Source: RGIG2094 sp045660065 (GTDB lineage: Bacteria > Bacillota > Clostridia > RGIG6154). Taken from it: a DNA stretch of 64,000 bases. Positions 24,965 to 33,728 of the stretch are shown one piece after another (the first letter of the stretch is position 1; the number at the start of each line of letters is the position of its first letter). A model generated the notes under the pieces. The model saw nothing but the letters and a program-made list of their open reading frames with translations. It had not been told where the DNA came from and searched no databases. The stretch spans positions 1 through 64,000 of the forward strand of contig JAZRDC010000068.1 in assembly GCA_045660065.1 (NCBI GenBank). The letters are read 5' to 3'. Made by a program: the position numbers and the translations under genes.

Positions 24965-24998
24965 AAAAAGCATTTGTAAAAATATTTACAAATGCTTT
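24965..24998 (+). terminator. Terminator after isomerase gene, overlapping the mgtE promoter
   Basis: AAAGCATTTGTAAA pairs with TTTACAAATGCTTT around AATA. The right arm contains TTTACA (24985-24990), which is also a -35 box for the downstream promoter. Confidence 0.85.
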
Positions 24999-25013
24999 TA
25001 TTTGTGGTAAAAT
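24985..25013 (+). promoter_or_regulatory. mgtE leader promoter
   Basis: TTTACA (24985-24990), 17 bases, TAAAAT (25008-25013) within TGTGGTAAAAT. Transcription would start near 25020, giving a leader of about 125 bases. Confidence 0.7.
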
Positions 25014-25044
25014 AGGCACATAATATTAAAAAGGATGTGAATTT

Positions 25045-25107
25045 ATGGACGCGTATCCCGGGCGATGGAATACAATCGAATATTTTGGGGCGGTCCGTAT
25101 TTTTTAA
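25045..25107 (+). CDS. 20-codon leader peptide ORF upstream of mgtE
   Basis: ATG 25045 lies behind AAAAAGGATGTG and opens a 20-codon frame with the N-terminus MDAYPGRW, closed by TAA at 25105. Its last codons contain GGCGGTC (25089-25095), which is complementary to GACCGCC (25118-25124). An early acidic residue plus Pro recalls leader peptides of bacterial Mg transporter genes such as MgtL, but there is no sequence homology I can claim. The peptide probably acts only through its own translation. Confidence 0.55.
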   Translation: MDAYPGRWNTIEYFGAVRIF

Positions 25108-25146
25108 GTTTTTTGTTGACCGCCTTGTTTAAGGAGGTCTTTTTTT
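25089..25146 (+). promoter_or_regulatory. Attenuator-like switch overlapping the mgtE ribosome site
   Basis: Two hairpins exclude each other. Form A pairs GGCGGTC (25089-25095) with GACCGCC (25118-25124). Form B pairs GACCGCCTT (25118-25126) with AAGGAGGTC (25131-25139) around GTTT, with one internal mismatch, and is followed by T7 (25140-25146) that abuts the mgtE ATG. Form B both hides the only ribosome binding site of mgtE and has terminator form. A ribosome finishing the leader ORF would cover 25089-25095 and favour form B; one stalled early would permit form A and mgtE expression. The mechanism is inferred. Confidence 0.6.
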
Positions 25147-26484
25147 ATGAATGAAAAAATCAGTGAAATGATTTCAAACAAGCAAAACTTAAGTCAGATC
25201 AGACAGAATCTATTAGAAGAAAATCCTGCTGATATTGCAGTACTTTTTGAAGAATTAGAGAAAGATAATTTAGTCAGGGTGTTCCGCCTTTTGCCCAAAG
25301 AACTTGCGGCGGAAGTGTTTACCTATATGGAGCCTGATTTACAGCAGAGCATCGTAGAGGCGATAACTGACCGAGAACTTTCGGGCATTATTGACGAGTT
25401 GTTTTTGGACGATACTGTGGACTTTATTGACGAAATGCCCGCCAATGTTGTAAAAAGGGTTTTGAAGAACACAGATCCTAACACAAGACAACTTATAAAT
25501 CAATTTTTGCAGTACAAGGAAGATTCTGCAGGAAGTATTATGACAGTTGAATTTGTTGATCTTAAAAAACAAATGACTGTTAAAGAAGCATTTGAGTATA
25601 TCAGAAAAACAGGTGTTGACAAAGAAACGATTTATACCTGCTATGTTACAAACAAAAACCGAAAACTTCAGGGCGTTTTGTCTGTAAAGGATTTGCTTCT
25701 TGCAGATTACGAGGATGTTATTGAAGATATTATGGACACAAATGTTATTTCTGTCCATACCGATGACGACAAAGAAGAAGTTGTAAATGCCTTAAGTAAA
25801 TACAACTTTTTGGCACTTCCTGTTGTTGACAAGGAAACAAGACTTGTTGGTATTGTTACTATCGACGATGCTATTGATGTTTTGCAGGAAGAAAATACAG
25901 AAGATATCGAAAAAATGGCGGCGATTACGCCATCTGACAAGCCATATTTCAAAACAGGTGTTTTTGAAACCTTTGTGCAGAGAATTCCCTGGCTTATGCT
26001 TCTTATGATTTCTGCGGCCTTTACAGGTGCAATTATTTCTCATTTTGAAGAAGCCCTTGGTAAAATGGTGGTTTTAACATCGTTTATTCCTATGTTTATG
26101 GGTACGGGCGGTAATGCAGGCGGTCAGTCGTCTGTTACAATTATCCGTGGTATTTCACTTGGAGAAATTGAATTTTCCGATTTGCTAAAAGCCGTGTGGA
26201 AAGAAATCAGAGTTGGTGTTTTGTGCGGAATAGCACTGGCGTTGGTAAACTTTTTGAAACTCATGATTTTTGACAGAGTAGGTTTAGAGGTTTCTATGGT
26301 TGTAAATCTTACCTTGGTTGCAACAGTATTTTTTGCAAAAATCATCGGTTGCGTACTTCCGATGATTGCGAAAAAATTAAAACTCGACCCTGCGGTTGTG
26401 GCATCACCTTTTATCACAACAATTATCGATGCTTTGTCTTTGGTAATTTACTTTAATATTGCATCTAATGTTTTAGGTATATAA
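25147..26484 (+). CDS. mgtE: Magnesium transporter MgtE
   Basis: A 445-residue protein with the standard MgtE order: N-terminal helical superhelix (about 1-125), paired CBS domains (about 130-250; SAGSIMTVEFV, VISVHTDDDKEEVV, ALPVVDKETRLVGIVTIDDAID) and five membrane segments with the selectivity region GTGGNAGGQSSVTIIRG. The N and CBS domains sense Mg and gate the channel in characterised members. Start ATG 25147 is fixed by AAGGAGG nine bases upstream, which lies in the regulatory hairpin. A simple terminator follows. Confidence 0.95.
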   Translation: MNEKISEMISNKQNLSQIRQNLLEENPADIAVLFEELEKDNLVRVFRLLPKELAAEVFTYMEPDLQQSIVEAITDRELSGIIDELFLDDTVDFIDEMPANVVKRVLKNTDPNTRQLINQFLQYKEDSAGSIMTVEFVDLKKQMTVKEAFEYIRKTGVDKETIYTCYVTNKNRKLQGVLSVKDLLLADYEDVIEDIMDTNVISVHTDDDKEEVVNALSKYNFLALPVVDKETRLVGIVTIDDAIDVLQEENTEDIEKMAAITPSDKPYFKTGVFETFVQRIPWLMLLMISAAFTGAIISHFEEALGKMVVLTSFIPMFMGTGGNAGGQSSVTIIRGISLGEIEFSDLLKAVWKEIRVGVLCGIALALVNFLKLMIFDRVGLEVSMVVNLTLVATVFFAKIIGCVLPMIAKKLKLDPAVVASPFITTIIDALSLVIYFNIASNVLGI

Positions 26485-26509
26485 AAAATCGCCGAAAGGC
26501 GATTTTTTT
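26485..26509 (+). terminator. Terminator after mgtE
   Basis: AAAATCGCC (26485-26493) with GGCGATTTT (26498-26506), loop GAAA, then further T. Confidence 0.9.
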
Positions 26510-26572
26510 GTTGAAAAATATAGAAAAAGGTGATAAAATAAAGAGGTCGAAACGGGAGTTGGATTTTAAAGT

Positions 26573-27520
26573 ATGAAAACAATTTTTGTGATAAACCCAA
26601 TGGCGGGTAAGAAAAACAATATTGAAAAATTGAAAAATCAAATAAATAAAGCATCTTGTGCTTTGCGTGAAGATGTTGAAATTTATGTTACAAAAGCAGT
26701 TTCTGATGCAACAGAATTTGTGAAAAATTACTGCAAGGCTAACGGAAGTGCAAGATTTATCGCAGTTGGCGGTGATGGTACACTTTCTGAAGTTTTAAAC
26801 GGTGCAATGGGATCCCCAAATGCCGAAGTGGGCGTTATACCAATGGGTACGGGGAATGATTTTTGCAGAAATTTTAAAGATTGTGATTTTAACGATATTT
26901 TGTTGCAAATTGAAGGGCAAAGCGTAAAGTGCGATGCAATAAGATATAAAACAACAGTCGGCGGGAAAGAAAAGGTTGGGTACTGCGCAAATATGTTCAA
27001 CATCGGGTTTGACTGCAATGTGGCAGACACAACTGATTACATCAAAAAAAGTGGTGTTGCAGGGTCTATGGCATATTTTGTTTCTATTCTTGTAACTTTG
27101 GTAAAAAGAAAATGTTCTCATCTTGAAATAGAACTGGACGGAGAAAAGGTCCATAAAGGCGAACTTCTGCTCACATCTTTGGCAAATGGTTGCTTTTGCG
27201 GGGGCGGAGTAAAAAGCAATCCTCTTGCGAGTGTATGCGATGGAAATATCAACATAAACATTATAAAGAAAGTTCCGAGAATTAAATTTGTTTCCCTTTT
27301 GCCACATTATATGAAAGGCACAGTGCTTGAGTTAAAAGGCATTGAAAAATACATAACATCAAAACTTGCAAAAAAGATAACTGTTACACCCCTTTCGGGT
27401 AAAATGAGAATTTGTATAGATGGGGAAATTGCAGATGCAGGAAAGACAGAGTTTGAAGTTGCCCACAACGCCTTTAACTTTGTTTTGCCCAAAAAGTCAA
27501 AAGTTCTGATGGAAGTTTGA
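26573..27520 (+). CDS. Diacylglycerol kinase-family lipid kinase (YegS/BmrU type)
   Basis: A 315-residue soluble kinase of the DAGK catalytic family: opening FVINPMAGKKN, nucleotide loop AVGGDGTLSEVLNG, GVIPMGTGNDFCRNF and the C-terminal DGEI motif. It phosphorylates a lipid such as diacylglycerol or undecaprenol; exact substrate not readable. Single gene between two terminators. Confidence 0.88.
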   Translation: MKTIFVINPMAGKKNNIEKLKNQINKASCALREDVEIYVTKAVSDATEFVKNYCKANGSARFIAVGGDGTLSEVLNGAMGSPNAEVGVIPMGTGNDFCRNFKDCDFNDILLQIEGQSVKCDAIRYKTTVGGKEKVGYCANMFNIGFDCNVADTTDYIKKSGVAGSMAYFVSILVTLVKRKCSHLEIELDGEKVHKGELLLTSLANGCFCGGGVKSNPLASVCDGNININIIKKVPRIKFVSLLPHYMKGTVLELKGIEKYITSKLAKKITVTPLSGKMRICIDGEIADAGKTEFEVAHNAFNFVLPKKSKVLMEV

Positions 27521-27561
27521 AATAAAATAAAAAGTGCCGAAAGGCACTTTTTATTTTATTT
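27521..27561. terminator. Long bidirectional terminator between lipid kinase and GH28
   Basis: A near-18-bp stem, with AAAAAGTGCC and GGCACTTTTT around GAAA and flanking AATAAAAT/ATTTTATT, serves both converging genes. It extends past the GH28 stop at 27551. Confidence 0.9.
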
Positions 27562-28831
27562 CAATATTTTCACAGTTTTTAAGTGTAATGTCTTTTCCAT
27601 TCTGATTTGTAACAGTTACATTGTTTAATGTGCAGTCTTTGGCATTTTCAATGTAAATTCCTTCTGCTTTTGTCATTGGAATGTTTGGTGCTAAAATAGG
27701 AATTTGTGTTCCTGAAATTTCATTTTCTTTCATCTCTATTGAAATGTTGCTTAATGTAATTCCTGAAATTGGAAGTTCAGGAAGTCCCTTCATATAAATA
27801 GCACTTACACAGGCATTTTTTGCAGAAATATTGCTGATGTTTATGTTTTTAATATAAGGAGTTTTATCTGTAACAGGTTTTTTATCATCAGAGAACAAAA
27901 ATTCGTCGCTTCTGTCACAGTTGCAGAAATAATATTCGTTAATGCAGACAGGCACCCATACTTTGTCCATAATGATGTTTGAAAACATCATATCTTCTAA
28001 AGATCCGCCACGAAGTCTTCTTGTTTTAATTCTTACACCTCTGTCAGTTCCGTTGAATACGCAGTTGTTAACAACAACATTTTTAATAGAACCTGACATT
28101 TCACTGCCGATTACCACACCGCCGTGGCCGTTGAGCATTGTGCAGTTTGTGATGGTAATGTTTTCGCAAGGCATTGATTTTTTGAAGTTTTCTTCTTCTG
28201 TACCCGCTTTGATTGTAACACAGTCGTCGCCAACATCAACATAGCAGTTTGAAATATGAACATTCTGACAACTTTCAGGGTTAATTCCGTCTGTGTTCGG
28301 TGAGTCTGACGGATTCTTGATTGTAATTGCGTCAACTGTTACATTGTTGCAGCAAAGTGGATGAACTGTCCACATTGCAGAGTTTACGATTTTTATGTCG
28401 CGGATAGTAATATTTTTGCAGTTTACAGGCTGAACCGCTCTTGGGCGGTTCTGATTTTCAGGGTCGTGCCACCAGTTGTAGCCTCTGCCGTCGATGGTTC
28501 CTCCGCCTGTGATGGTTACATTTTCCGCATTTACTGCACCAACTAAACCTAAATTGAAGTTTTCGCCATAGTCGCCTAAATTTTTATCTTTTAAAGAAAG
28601 GTAATTTTCTTTCTTTTCACTACCAAGGATTGTAGCGCCCGGGGATATAAACAAAGTTGTATTGCTTTCTAAACATATTGAGCCTGTAACATACTGCCCT
28701 GATGGAAGAAAAATTATTCCGCCTCCATCGGCACCTACTTTTTCTGTTAAATCTTTAAATGCTTTAGTATTGTCGGTTGTGCCGTCAGGAATGATGTTGT
28801 ACTGGGTTGCATCGTAAAATGATTTAATCAT
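27551..28831 (-). CDS. GH28 polygalacturonase, intracellular
   Basis: Start ATG 28831 follows AAGGAGAACATTT; upstream residues in the open frame are not credible. The 426-residue protein is a right-handed beta-helix with all GH28 signatures: NTDGINPESC, GDDCVTIKAG (catalytic Asp pair), GHGGVVIGSE and RIKTRRLRGG. No signal peptide, so it should trim pectic oligogalacturonides after import, as an exo-acting enzyme. It has a divergent promoter from rfbB, read on minus as TTTACA-17-TATAAT (28890-28862). Confidence 0.93.
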   Translation of the reverse strand: MIKSFYDATQYNIIPDGTTDNTKAFKDLTEKVGADGGGIIFLPSGQYVTGSICLESNTTLFISPGATILGSEKKENYLSLKDKNLGDYGENFNLGLVGAVNAENVTITGGGTIDGRGYNWWHDPENQNRPRAVQPVNCKNITIRDIKIVNSAMWTVHPLCCNNVTVDAITIKNPSDSPNTDGINPESCQNVHISNCYVDVGDDCVTIKAGTEEENFKKSMPCENITITNCTMLNGHGGVVIGSEMSGSIKNVVVNNCVFNGTDRGVRIKTRRLRGGSLEDMMFSNIIMDKVWVPVCINEYYFCNCDRSDEFLFSDDKKPVTDKTPYIKNINISNISAKNACVSAIYMKGLPELPISGITLSNISIEMKENEISGTQIPILAPNIPMTKAEGIYIENAKDCTLNNVTVTNQNGKDITLKNCENIEIK

Positions 28832-28861
28832 AAATGTTCTCCTTAAGTAAAATATAAAATC

Positions 28862-28933
28862 ATTATACCATAAAAATGCAAGAATGTAAAGAGGGAGCAA
28901 TTTGTTGACAAATTCGGCAGAATAATGTATAAT
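28862..28933. promoter_or_regulatory. Divergent promoters of GH28 gene and rfbB
   Basis: Minus strand: TTTACA (28890-28885), 17 bases, TATAAT (28867-28862). Plus strand: TTGACA (28905-28910), 17 bases, TATAAT (28928-28933). Confidence 0.75.
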
Positions 28934-28961
28934 TTAAGGATGAGAAAACGGAGGGATAACT

Positions 28962-29981
28962 ATGAAAATTTTGGTAACAGGCGGAGCAGGATTTATTGGT
29001 AGTAATTTTGTTTATTATATGCTTGATAAATATTCAGATTACAAAATTGTATGCCTTGATGCACTTACCTACGCAGGAAATTTAAGCACACTGAAAGAGG
29101 CTCTTGAAAACAAGAATTTTAAATTTGTAAAAGGCGATATAACAGACAGAAAGTTGGTTTTTGAACTTTTTGAAGAAGAAAAGTTTGACGTAGTTGTAAA
29201 CTTTGCAGCAGAAAGCCATGTTGACCGCTCTATTGAAAATCCCGAAGTGTTTTTGAAAACAAATATTTTAGGAACTCAGGTTTTGATGGACGCATCACTT
29301 AAATATAATGTTAAGAGATATCATCAGGTTTCAACTGACGAAGTATACGGAGACCTTCCTTTGGACAGACCTGATTTAATGTTCACAGAACAAACTCATA
29401 TTCACACATCAAGCCCGTATTCTGCGTCAAAAGCATCGGCAGATCTTTTGTGTCAGGCATACCATAGAACTTTTGGTCTTCCTGCTACAATTTCAAGATG
29501 CTCAAACAACTATGGTCCTTTCCATTTTCCTGAAAAGTTAATCCCACTTATGATAATAAATGCGTTGGCAGAAAAACCTCTTCCTGTATACGGAAAAGGC
29601 GAAAATGTCCGCGATTGGCTTTATGTTGAGGACCATTGTAAGGCTATTGATGCAATCATTCACAAAGGCAGAGTGGGTGAAGTTTATAATGTTGGCGGAC
29701 ATAACGAAAAGAAAAACATTGAAATTGTAAAAATAATTATTGAAAGACTTGGAAAAAGCGAAGATCTGATAACATATGTAACCGACAGAAAGGGACACGA
29801 TTTAAGATACGCAATCGACCCTGCAAAGATTACAGAAGAACTTGGCTGGGAACCTGAAACCAGATTTGAAGACGGTATTGAAAAAACAATCAAATGGTAC
29901 CTTGAAAACAAAGACTGGTGGCAGGAGATTGTAAGCGGTGAATACAAAAATTATTATGAAAAAATGTATTCAGACAGATAA
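28962..29981 (+). CDS. rfbB: dTDP-glucose 4,6-dehydratase
   Basis: A 339-residue extended short-chain dehydrogenase: NAD loop TGGAGFIGSNFVYY, the catalytic STDEVYGDL and SPYSASKASAD (Tyr-x3-Lys), and NNYGPFHFPEKLIP. It performs the second step of dTDP-L-rhamnose synthesis. The other three rhamnose genes begin at 34238, after an insertion of nfnAB and gdhA. Confidence 0.95.
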   Translation: MKILVTGGAGFIGSNFVYYMLDKYSDYKIVCLDALTYAGNLSTLKEALENKNFKFVKGDITDRKLVFELFEEEKFDVVVNFAAESHVDRSIENPEVFLKTNILGTQVLMDASLKYNVKRYHQVSTDEVYGDLPLDRPDLMFTEQTHIHTSSPYSASKASADLLCQAYHRTFGLPATISRCSNNYGPFHFPEKLIPLMIINALAEKPLPVYGKGENVRDWLYVEDHCKAIDAIIHKGRVGEVYNVGGHNEKKNIEIVKIIIERLGKSEDLITYVTDRKGHDLRYAIDPAKITEELGWEPETRFEDGIEKTIKWYLENKDWWQEIVSGEYKNYYEKMYSDR

Positions 29982-30025
29982 ATGCAAGTTTTTGAAAAAA
30001 ATATTGCAAAAATAGTCAAAAAATA

Positions 30026-30054
30026 TTGATTTAGCATATAAATTGTGGTAAAAT
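30026..30054 (+). promoter_or_regulatory. Promoter of nfnAB copy 2
   Basis: TTGATT (30026-30031), 17 bases, TAAAAT (30049-30054), in TGTGGTAAAAT. Confidence 0.7.
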
Positions 30055-30083
30055 AATAAAATAAATTTTAAGGAGGAGCACTG

Positions 30084-30944
30084 ATGGACTTTAAAAAATT
30101 TGAAATCACAACTAAAAAAGTGCTCAATGAGCAGGTAACACTTTTGAAGATTTACGCGCCTAAAGTTGCAGCAAAAGCACAACCCGGGCAGTTTATAATT
30201 TTCAGAATTGACGAACAGGGGGAAAGAATTCCTCTTACCATCGCAGATTATGACAGAAATGAAGGAACTGTTACCATAATCTTTCAGCAGGTTGGTGCAT
30301 CAACAATGCGTCTTGCTGAAATGAATGAAGGGGACTGCCTTTTGGATTTTGTGGGACCTTTGGGTACTGCATCTCACTTGGAGGGCTATAAAAAAGTTGC
30401 GGTAATTGGCGGTGGCCTTGGTACTGCTATTGCATATCCGCAGGCTAAAAAACTTTTTGAACTTGGATCTGAAGTACATATTATTACAGGCTTCAGAAAC
30501 AAAGATCTTGTTATTTTGGAAGAAGATTGCAAAAAGGTGAGCAATAAATGCATTGTTGCAACAGATGATGGTTCAAACGGTAAAAAAGGTTTTGTTACTG
30601 ACGTTTTAAAGGAACTGATTGAAGAAGGAAATAAATACGATCTTGTTATTGCAATCGGACCTTTGGTTATGATGAAGTTTGTGTCAAAACTTACAAAAGA
30701 GTATGGCATTAAAACAATAGTAAGTATGAATCCTGTTATGATTGACGGAACGGGAATGTGCGGCGGATGCAGAGTAACCGTTGGCGGGGAAACAAAATTT
30801 GCCTGCGTGGACGGCCCTGATTTTGATGGCCATTTAGTTGATTTTGATGAAGCGATTATGCGTTCAAAAACTTTCGCTGAAATGGAAAATCAGGCAAAAG
30901 AAGCACATATCTGTAAAAGACCGGGGGTGTTTGTAAATGGCTGA
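30084..30944 (+). CDS. nfnA: NfnA (bifurcating transhydrogenase alpha subunit), copy 2
   Basis: A 286-residue paralogue of the gene at 16853, with the same FAD block (GQFIIFRIDEQGERIPLT), NAD-binding GGGLGTAIA and [2Fe-2S] ligands in GTGMCGGCR and FACVDGPDF. Good ribosome site AAGGAGGAGC. Its 3' end contains an ATG (30937) behind GGGGGTG that matches the expected start of nfnB but is out of frame with it. The location before gdhA suggests it supplies NADPH for glutamate synthesis (inference). Confidence 0.92.
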   Translation: MDFKKFEITTKKVLNEQVTLLKIYAPKVAAKAQPGQFIIFRIDEQGERIPLTIADYDRNEGTVTIIFQQVGASTMRLAEMNEGDCLLDFVGPLGTASHLEGYKKVAVIGGGLGTAIAYPQAKKLFELGSEVHIITGFRNKDLVILEEDCKKVSNKCIVATDDGSNGKKGFVTDVLKELIEEGNKYDLVIAIGPLVMMKFVSKLTKEYGIKTIVSMNPVMIDGTGMCGGCRVTVGGETKFACVDGPDFDGHLVDFDEAIMRSKTFAEMENQAKEAHICKRPGVFVNG

Positions 30945-30964
30945 TATTTTGAAAAAAAATAGAG

Positions 30965-32320
30965 ATGCCTCAGCAGGCACCTGATGTAAGAAACAAAAAT
31001 TTCGACGAGGTTGCTTTAGGATATACCAAAGAGCAGGCAATGGAAGAAGCGGAGCGTTGTTTGAATTGTAAAACAAAGCCTTGTATGAATGGTTGCCCTG
31101 TTAATGTTAAAATTCCTGAATTTATTGACCTTGTTAAAAAAGGCGACTTCGAGGGCGCATACTATAAAATCAAGGAAACAAGCGCGCTTCCTGCAGTTTG
31201 CGGAAGAGTTTGCCCTCAGGAATCACAATGCGAAAAGTATTGTGTAAGAGGGGTAAAAGGCGAAAGTGTTGCAATCGGAAGATTAGAGCGTTTTGTTGCC
31301 GATTACTTTATGGAAAATTGCGTTGAAAAAGAAGTAAGCATAGAGAAAAACGGTAAAAAAGTAGCAGTAATCGGTGCAGGTCCTGCAGGACTTACCTGTG
31401 CAGGCGATCTTGCAAAGAAAGGCTACGATGTTACAATTTTTGAAGCATTTCATAAAGCCGGCGGTGTTTTGGTTTACGGAATTCCTGAATTCCGTTTGCC
31501 TAAAAAAATCGTTCAGGCAGAAATTGATAAATTAAAGGCATTGGATGTTAAAATCGAACTTGATACAGTTGTCGGAAGAACTGTTGAAATTCCTGAACTC
31601 TTTGATGAGGGTTTTGAAGCGGTGTTTATCGGAACAGGCGCAGGACTTCCGTCATTTATGAAAATGCCGGGTGAAAACTTAAACGGAGTATATTCCGCAA
31701 ACGAGTTTTTAACAAGAGTTAATCTTATGAAGGCATATAAATTCCCGGAATATGACACCCCTGTTTACATAGGTAAATCTGTGGCGGTAGTCGGCGGCGG
31801 TAATGTTGCTATGGATGCGGCACGCTGTGCAAAACGCCTTGGCGCTGAAAATGTTTATATAATTTACAGACGCGGCGAAGAAGAAATGCCTGCAAGAAAA
31901 GAAGAAATCGAGCATGCAAAAGAAGAGGGAATTGAATTTAAACTTTTAACCAATCCTGTTGAAGTTTTAGGTGATGAAAAAGGTTGGGTAAAAGGAATTA
32001 AATGTGTTAAAATGGAATTGGGTGAGCCTGATAAATCAGGCAGAAGAAGACCTGTTGTAATAGAAGGTTCTGAATATGAAATCGAACTTGAAAATGTAAT
32101 TATCGCAATCGGTCAGACCCCGAATCCTTTAATAAAACAAACCACAGAGGGGCTTGAGACTCAGCCGTGGGGAGGAATAATAGCCGATGAAGAAACAGGC
32201 AAAACATCTTTAGAGGGTGTTTATGCCGGCGGAGATGCCGTAACAGGCGCAGCAACAGTAATTCTTGCTATGGGAGCAGGAAAAAAGGCTGCAAAGGCTA
32301 TTGATGAATATTTAAGTTAA
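30965..32320 (+). CDS. nfnB: NfnB (bifurcating transhydrogenase beta subunit), copy 2, with N-terminal frameshift
   Basis: The main frame from ATG 30965 gives 451 residues with the same cluster ligands (CLNCKTKPCMNGCP, CGRVCPQESQCEKYC), GAGPAGLTCAG and GGGNVAMDAARC as copy 1. The expected N-terminus (MADILKKN) is encoded from ATG 30937, which has a better ribosome site, but an A8 run at 30952-30959 leaves it one base out of register: that frame stops after 15 codons at 31009, while the body starts at the MPQQAPDV residues. Only about ten poorly conserved residues are affected, so the protein may still be made from 30965, which has a weak site. Real frameshift, slippage at A8 or a sequencing error are all possible. 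Confidence 0.88.
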   Translation: MPQQAPDVRNKNFDEVALGYTKEQAMEEAERCLNCKTKPCMNGCPVNVKIPEFIDLVKKGDFEGAYYKIKETSALPAVCGRVCPQESQCEKYCVRGVKGESVAIGRLERFVADYFMENCVEKEVSIEKNGKKVAVIGAGPAGLTCAGDLAKKGYDVTIFEAFHKAGGVLVYGIPEFRLPKKIVQAEIDKLKALDVKIELDTVVGRTVEIPELFDEGFEAVFIGTGAGLPSFMKMPGENLNGVYSANEFLTRVNLMKAYKFPEYDTPVYIGKSVAVVGGGNVAMDAARCAKRLGAENVYIIYRRGEEEMPARKEEIEHAKEEGIEFKLLTNPVEVLGDEKGWVKGIKCVKMELGEPDKSGRRRPVVIEGSEYEIELENVIIAIGQTPNPLIKQTTEGLETQPWGGIIADEETGKTSLEGVYAGGDAVTGAATVILAMGAGKKAAKAIDEYLS

Positions 32321-32365
32321 AAATTTTAATTTTGCTATAAAGCAAAGAAAAGGAGATGTGTCAAA

Positions 32366-33721
32366 ATGGCATTGAAAAACGAATACTTAAAAAGAGTATT
32401 TGAAGAAGTACAGGCAAGAGATAAGAATGAACCTGAATTTCTTCAGACAGTAGAAGAAGTTTTTGAATCATTGGAACCTGTTATGGAAAAACATCCTGAA
32501 TATGAAAAAGCAGGACTTATGGAAAGAATTGTTGAACCTGAAAGATCAATCACATTCAGAGTTCCTTGGGTTGACGACAATGGCGTTGCTCACACAAACA
32601 GAGGTTTCAGAGTGCAGTTTAACAGCGCTATCGGACCTTACAAAGGTGGTTTAAGACTTCACCCATCAGTAAACTTAAGCATTATGAAATTCTTAGGTTT
32701 TGAACAGACATTCAAAAACTCACTTACAGGTCTTCCAATCGGCGGCGGTAAGGGTGGTTCTGACTTTGACCCAAGAGGCAGAAGTGATGCAGAAATCATG
32801 AGATTCTGCCAGAGCTTTATGACAGAACTTTACAGACACATCGGTCCTGATGTTGACGTTCCTGCTGGTGATATCGGCGTAGGTGCAAGAGAAATCGGTT
32901 ACTTCTACGGTCAGTACAAGAGAATTAAAGGATGCTGGGAAAACGGCGTACTCACAGGTAAAGGTATTCCTTACGGCGGATCTTTGATCAGACCTGAAGC
33001 AACAGGTTTTGGTGCTACATACTATGCAAACGAAGTTTTAAAACACTTTGGCGAAACTTTTGAAGGCAAAACAGTTGCAGTTTCAGGCTTCGGTAACGTT
33101 GCTTGGGGTGTTTGCCAGAAAGTTGCAGAACTTGGTGGTAAAGTTGTTACAATTTCAGGTCCTGACGGTTATGTTTACGATCCTGAAGGTGTTACAACAA
33201 AAGAAAAATTTGACTATATGCTCGAAATGAGAAGTTCAGGCAGAGACCGTGCTCAGGATTATGCTGAAAAATTCGGTTGTGAATTTTTTGCAAAAGAAAA
33301 ACCATGGGGCGTTAAGGTTGACATTTGTATGCCTTGCGCAACTCAGAACGAAGTTACAATCAAAGAAGCAGAGCAGATTATTGCTAACGGCGTAAAATAC
33401 TACATCGAAGTTGCAAATATGCCAACAACTGCTGACGCTATGGCTCTTATCAGAGGCAAAGGTTTAGTAGTTGGACCTTCAAAAGCTGTTAATGCCGGCG
33501 GTGTTGCAGTTTCAGCGCTTGAAATGAGCCAGAACTCAATGAGATACAGCTGGACAGCAGAAGAAGTTGACGAAAAACTCAAAGCTATCATGATCAACAT
33601 TCACAATGTTTCAATGGAAACAGCAGAAGAATATGGTCTTGGATACGACCTTGTTGCAGGTGCAAACATTGCAGGCTTCAAGAAGGTTGCAGAGGCTATG
33701 ATGGCATACGGCATCATCTAA
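32366..33721 (+). CDS. gdhA: NADP-type glutamate dehydrogenase
   Basis: A 451-residue hexameric-type GDH. It has the substrate loop GLRLHPSVN, catalytic lysine region PIGGGKGGSDFDP, the conserved DVPAGDIGVG and nucleotide-binding VAVSGFGNVAWG. Length and motifs match the bacterial NADP enzyme that fixes ammonia onto 2-oxoglutarate. Start follows AAAGGAGATGTG. It lies 45 bases behind nfnB copy 2, so NADPH supply and ammonia assimilation seem coupled. A hairpin terminator follows immediately. Confidence 0.96.
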   Translation: MALKNEYLKRVFEEVQARDKNEPEFLQTVEEVFESLEPVMEKHPEYEKAGLMERIVEPERSITFRVPWVDDNGVAHTNRGFRVQFNSAIGPYKGGLRLHPSVNLSIMKFLGFEQTFKNSLTGLPIGGGKGGSDFDPRGRSDAEIMRFCQSFMTELYRHIGPDVDVPAGDIGVGAREIGYFYGQYKRIKGCWENGVLTGKGIPYGGSLIRPEATGFGATYYANEVLKHFGETFEGKTVAVSGFGNVAWGVCQKVAELGGKVVTISGPDGYVYDPEGVTTKEKFDYMLEMRSSGRDRAQDYAEKFGCEFFAKEKPWGVKVDICMPCATQNEVTIKEAEQIIANGVKYYIEVANMPTTADAMALIRGKGLVVGPSKAVNAGGVAVSALEMSQNSMRYSWTAEEVDEKLKAIMINIHNVSMETAEEYGLGYDLVAGANIAGFKKVAEAMMAYGII

Positions 33722-33728
33722 TGATGCT

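Noticed and set aside
24999..25146. M-box magnesium riboswitch before mgtE
   Set aside because: The leader is only about 125 bases and shows none of the conserved M-box helices I know; the leader ORF and hairpins explain it better.
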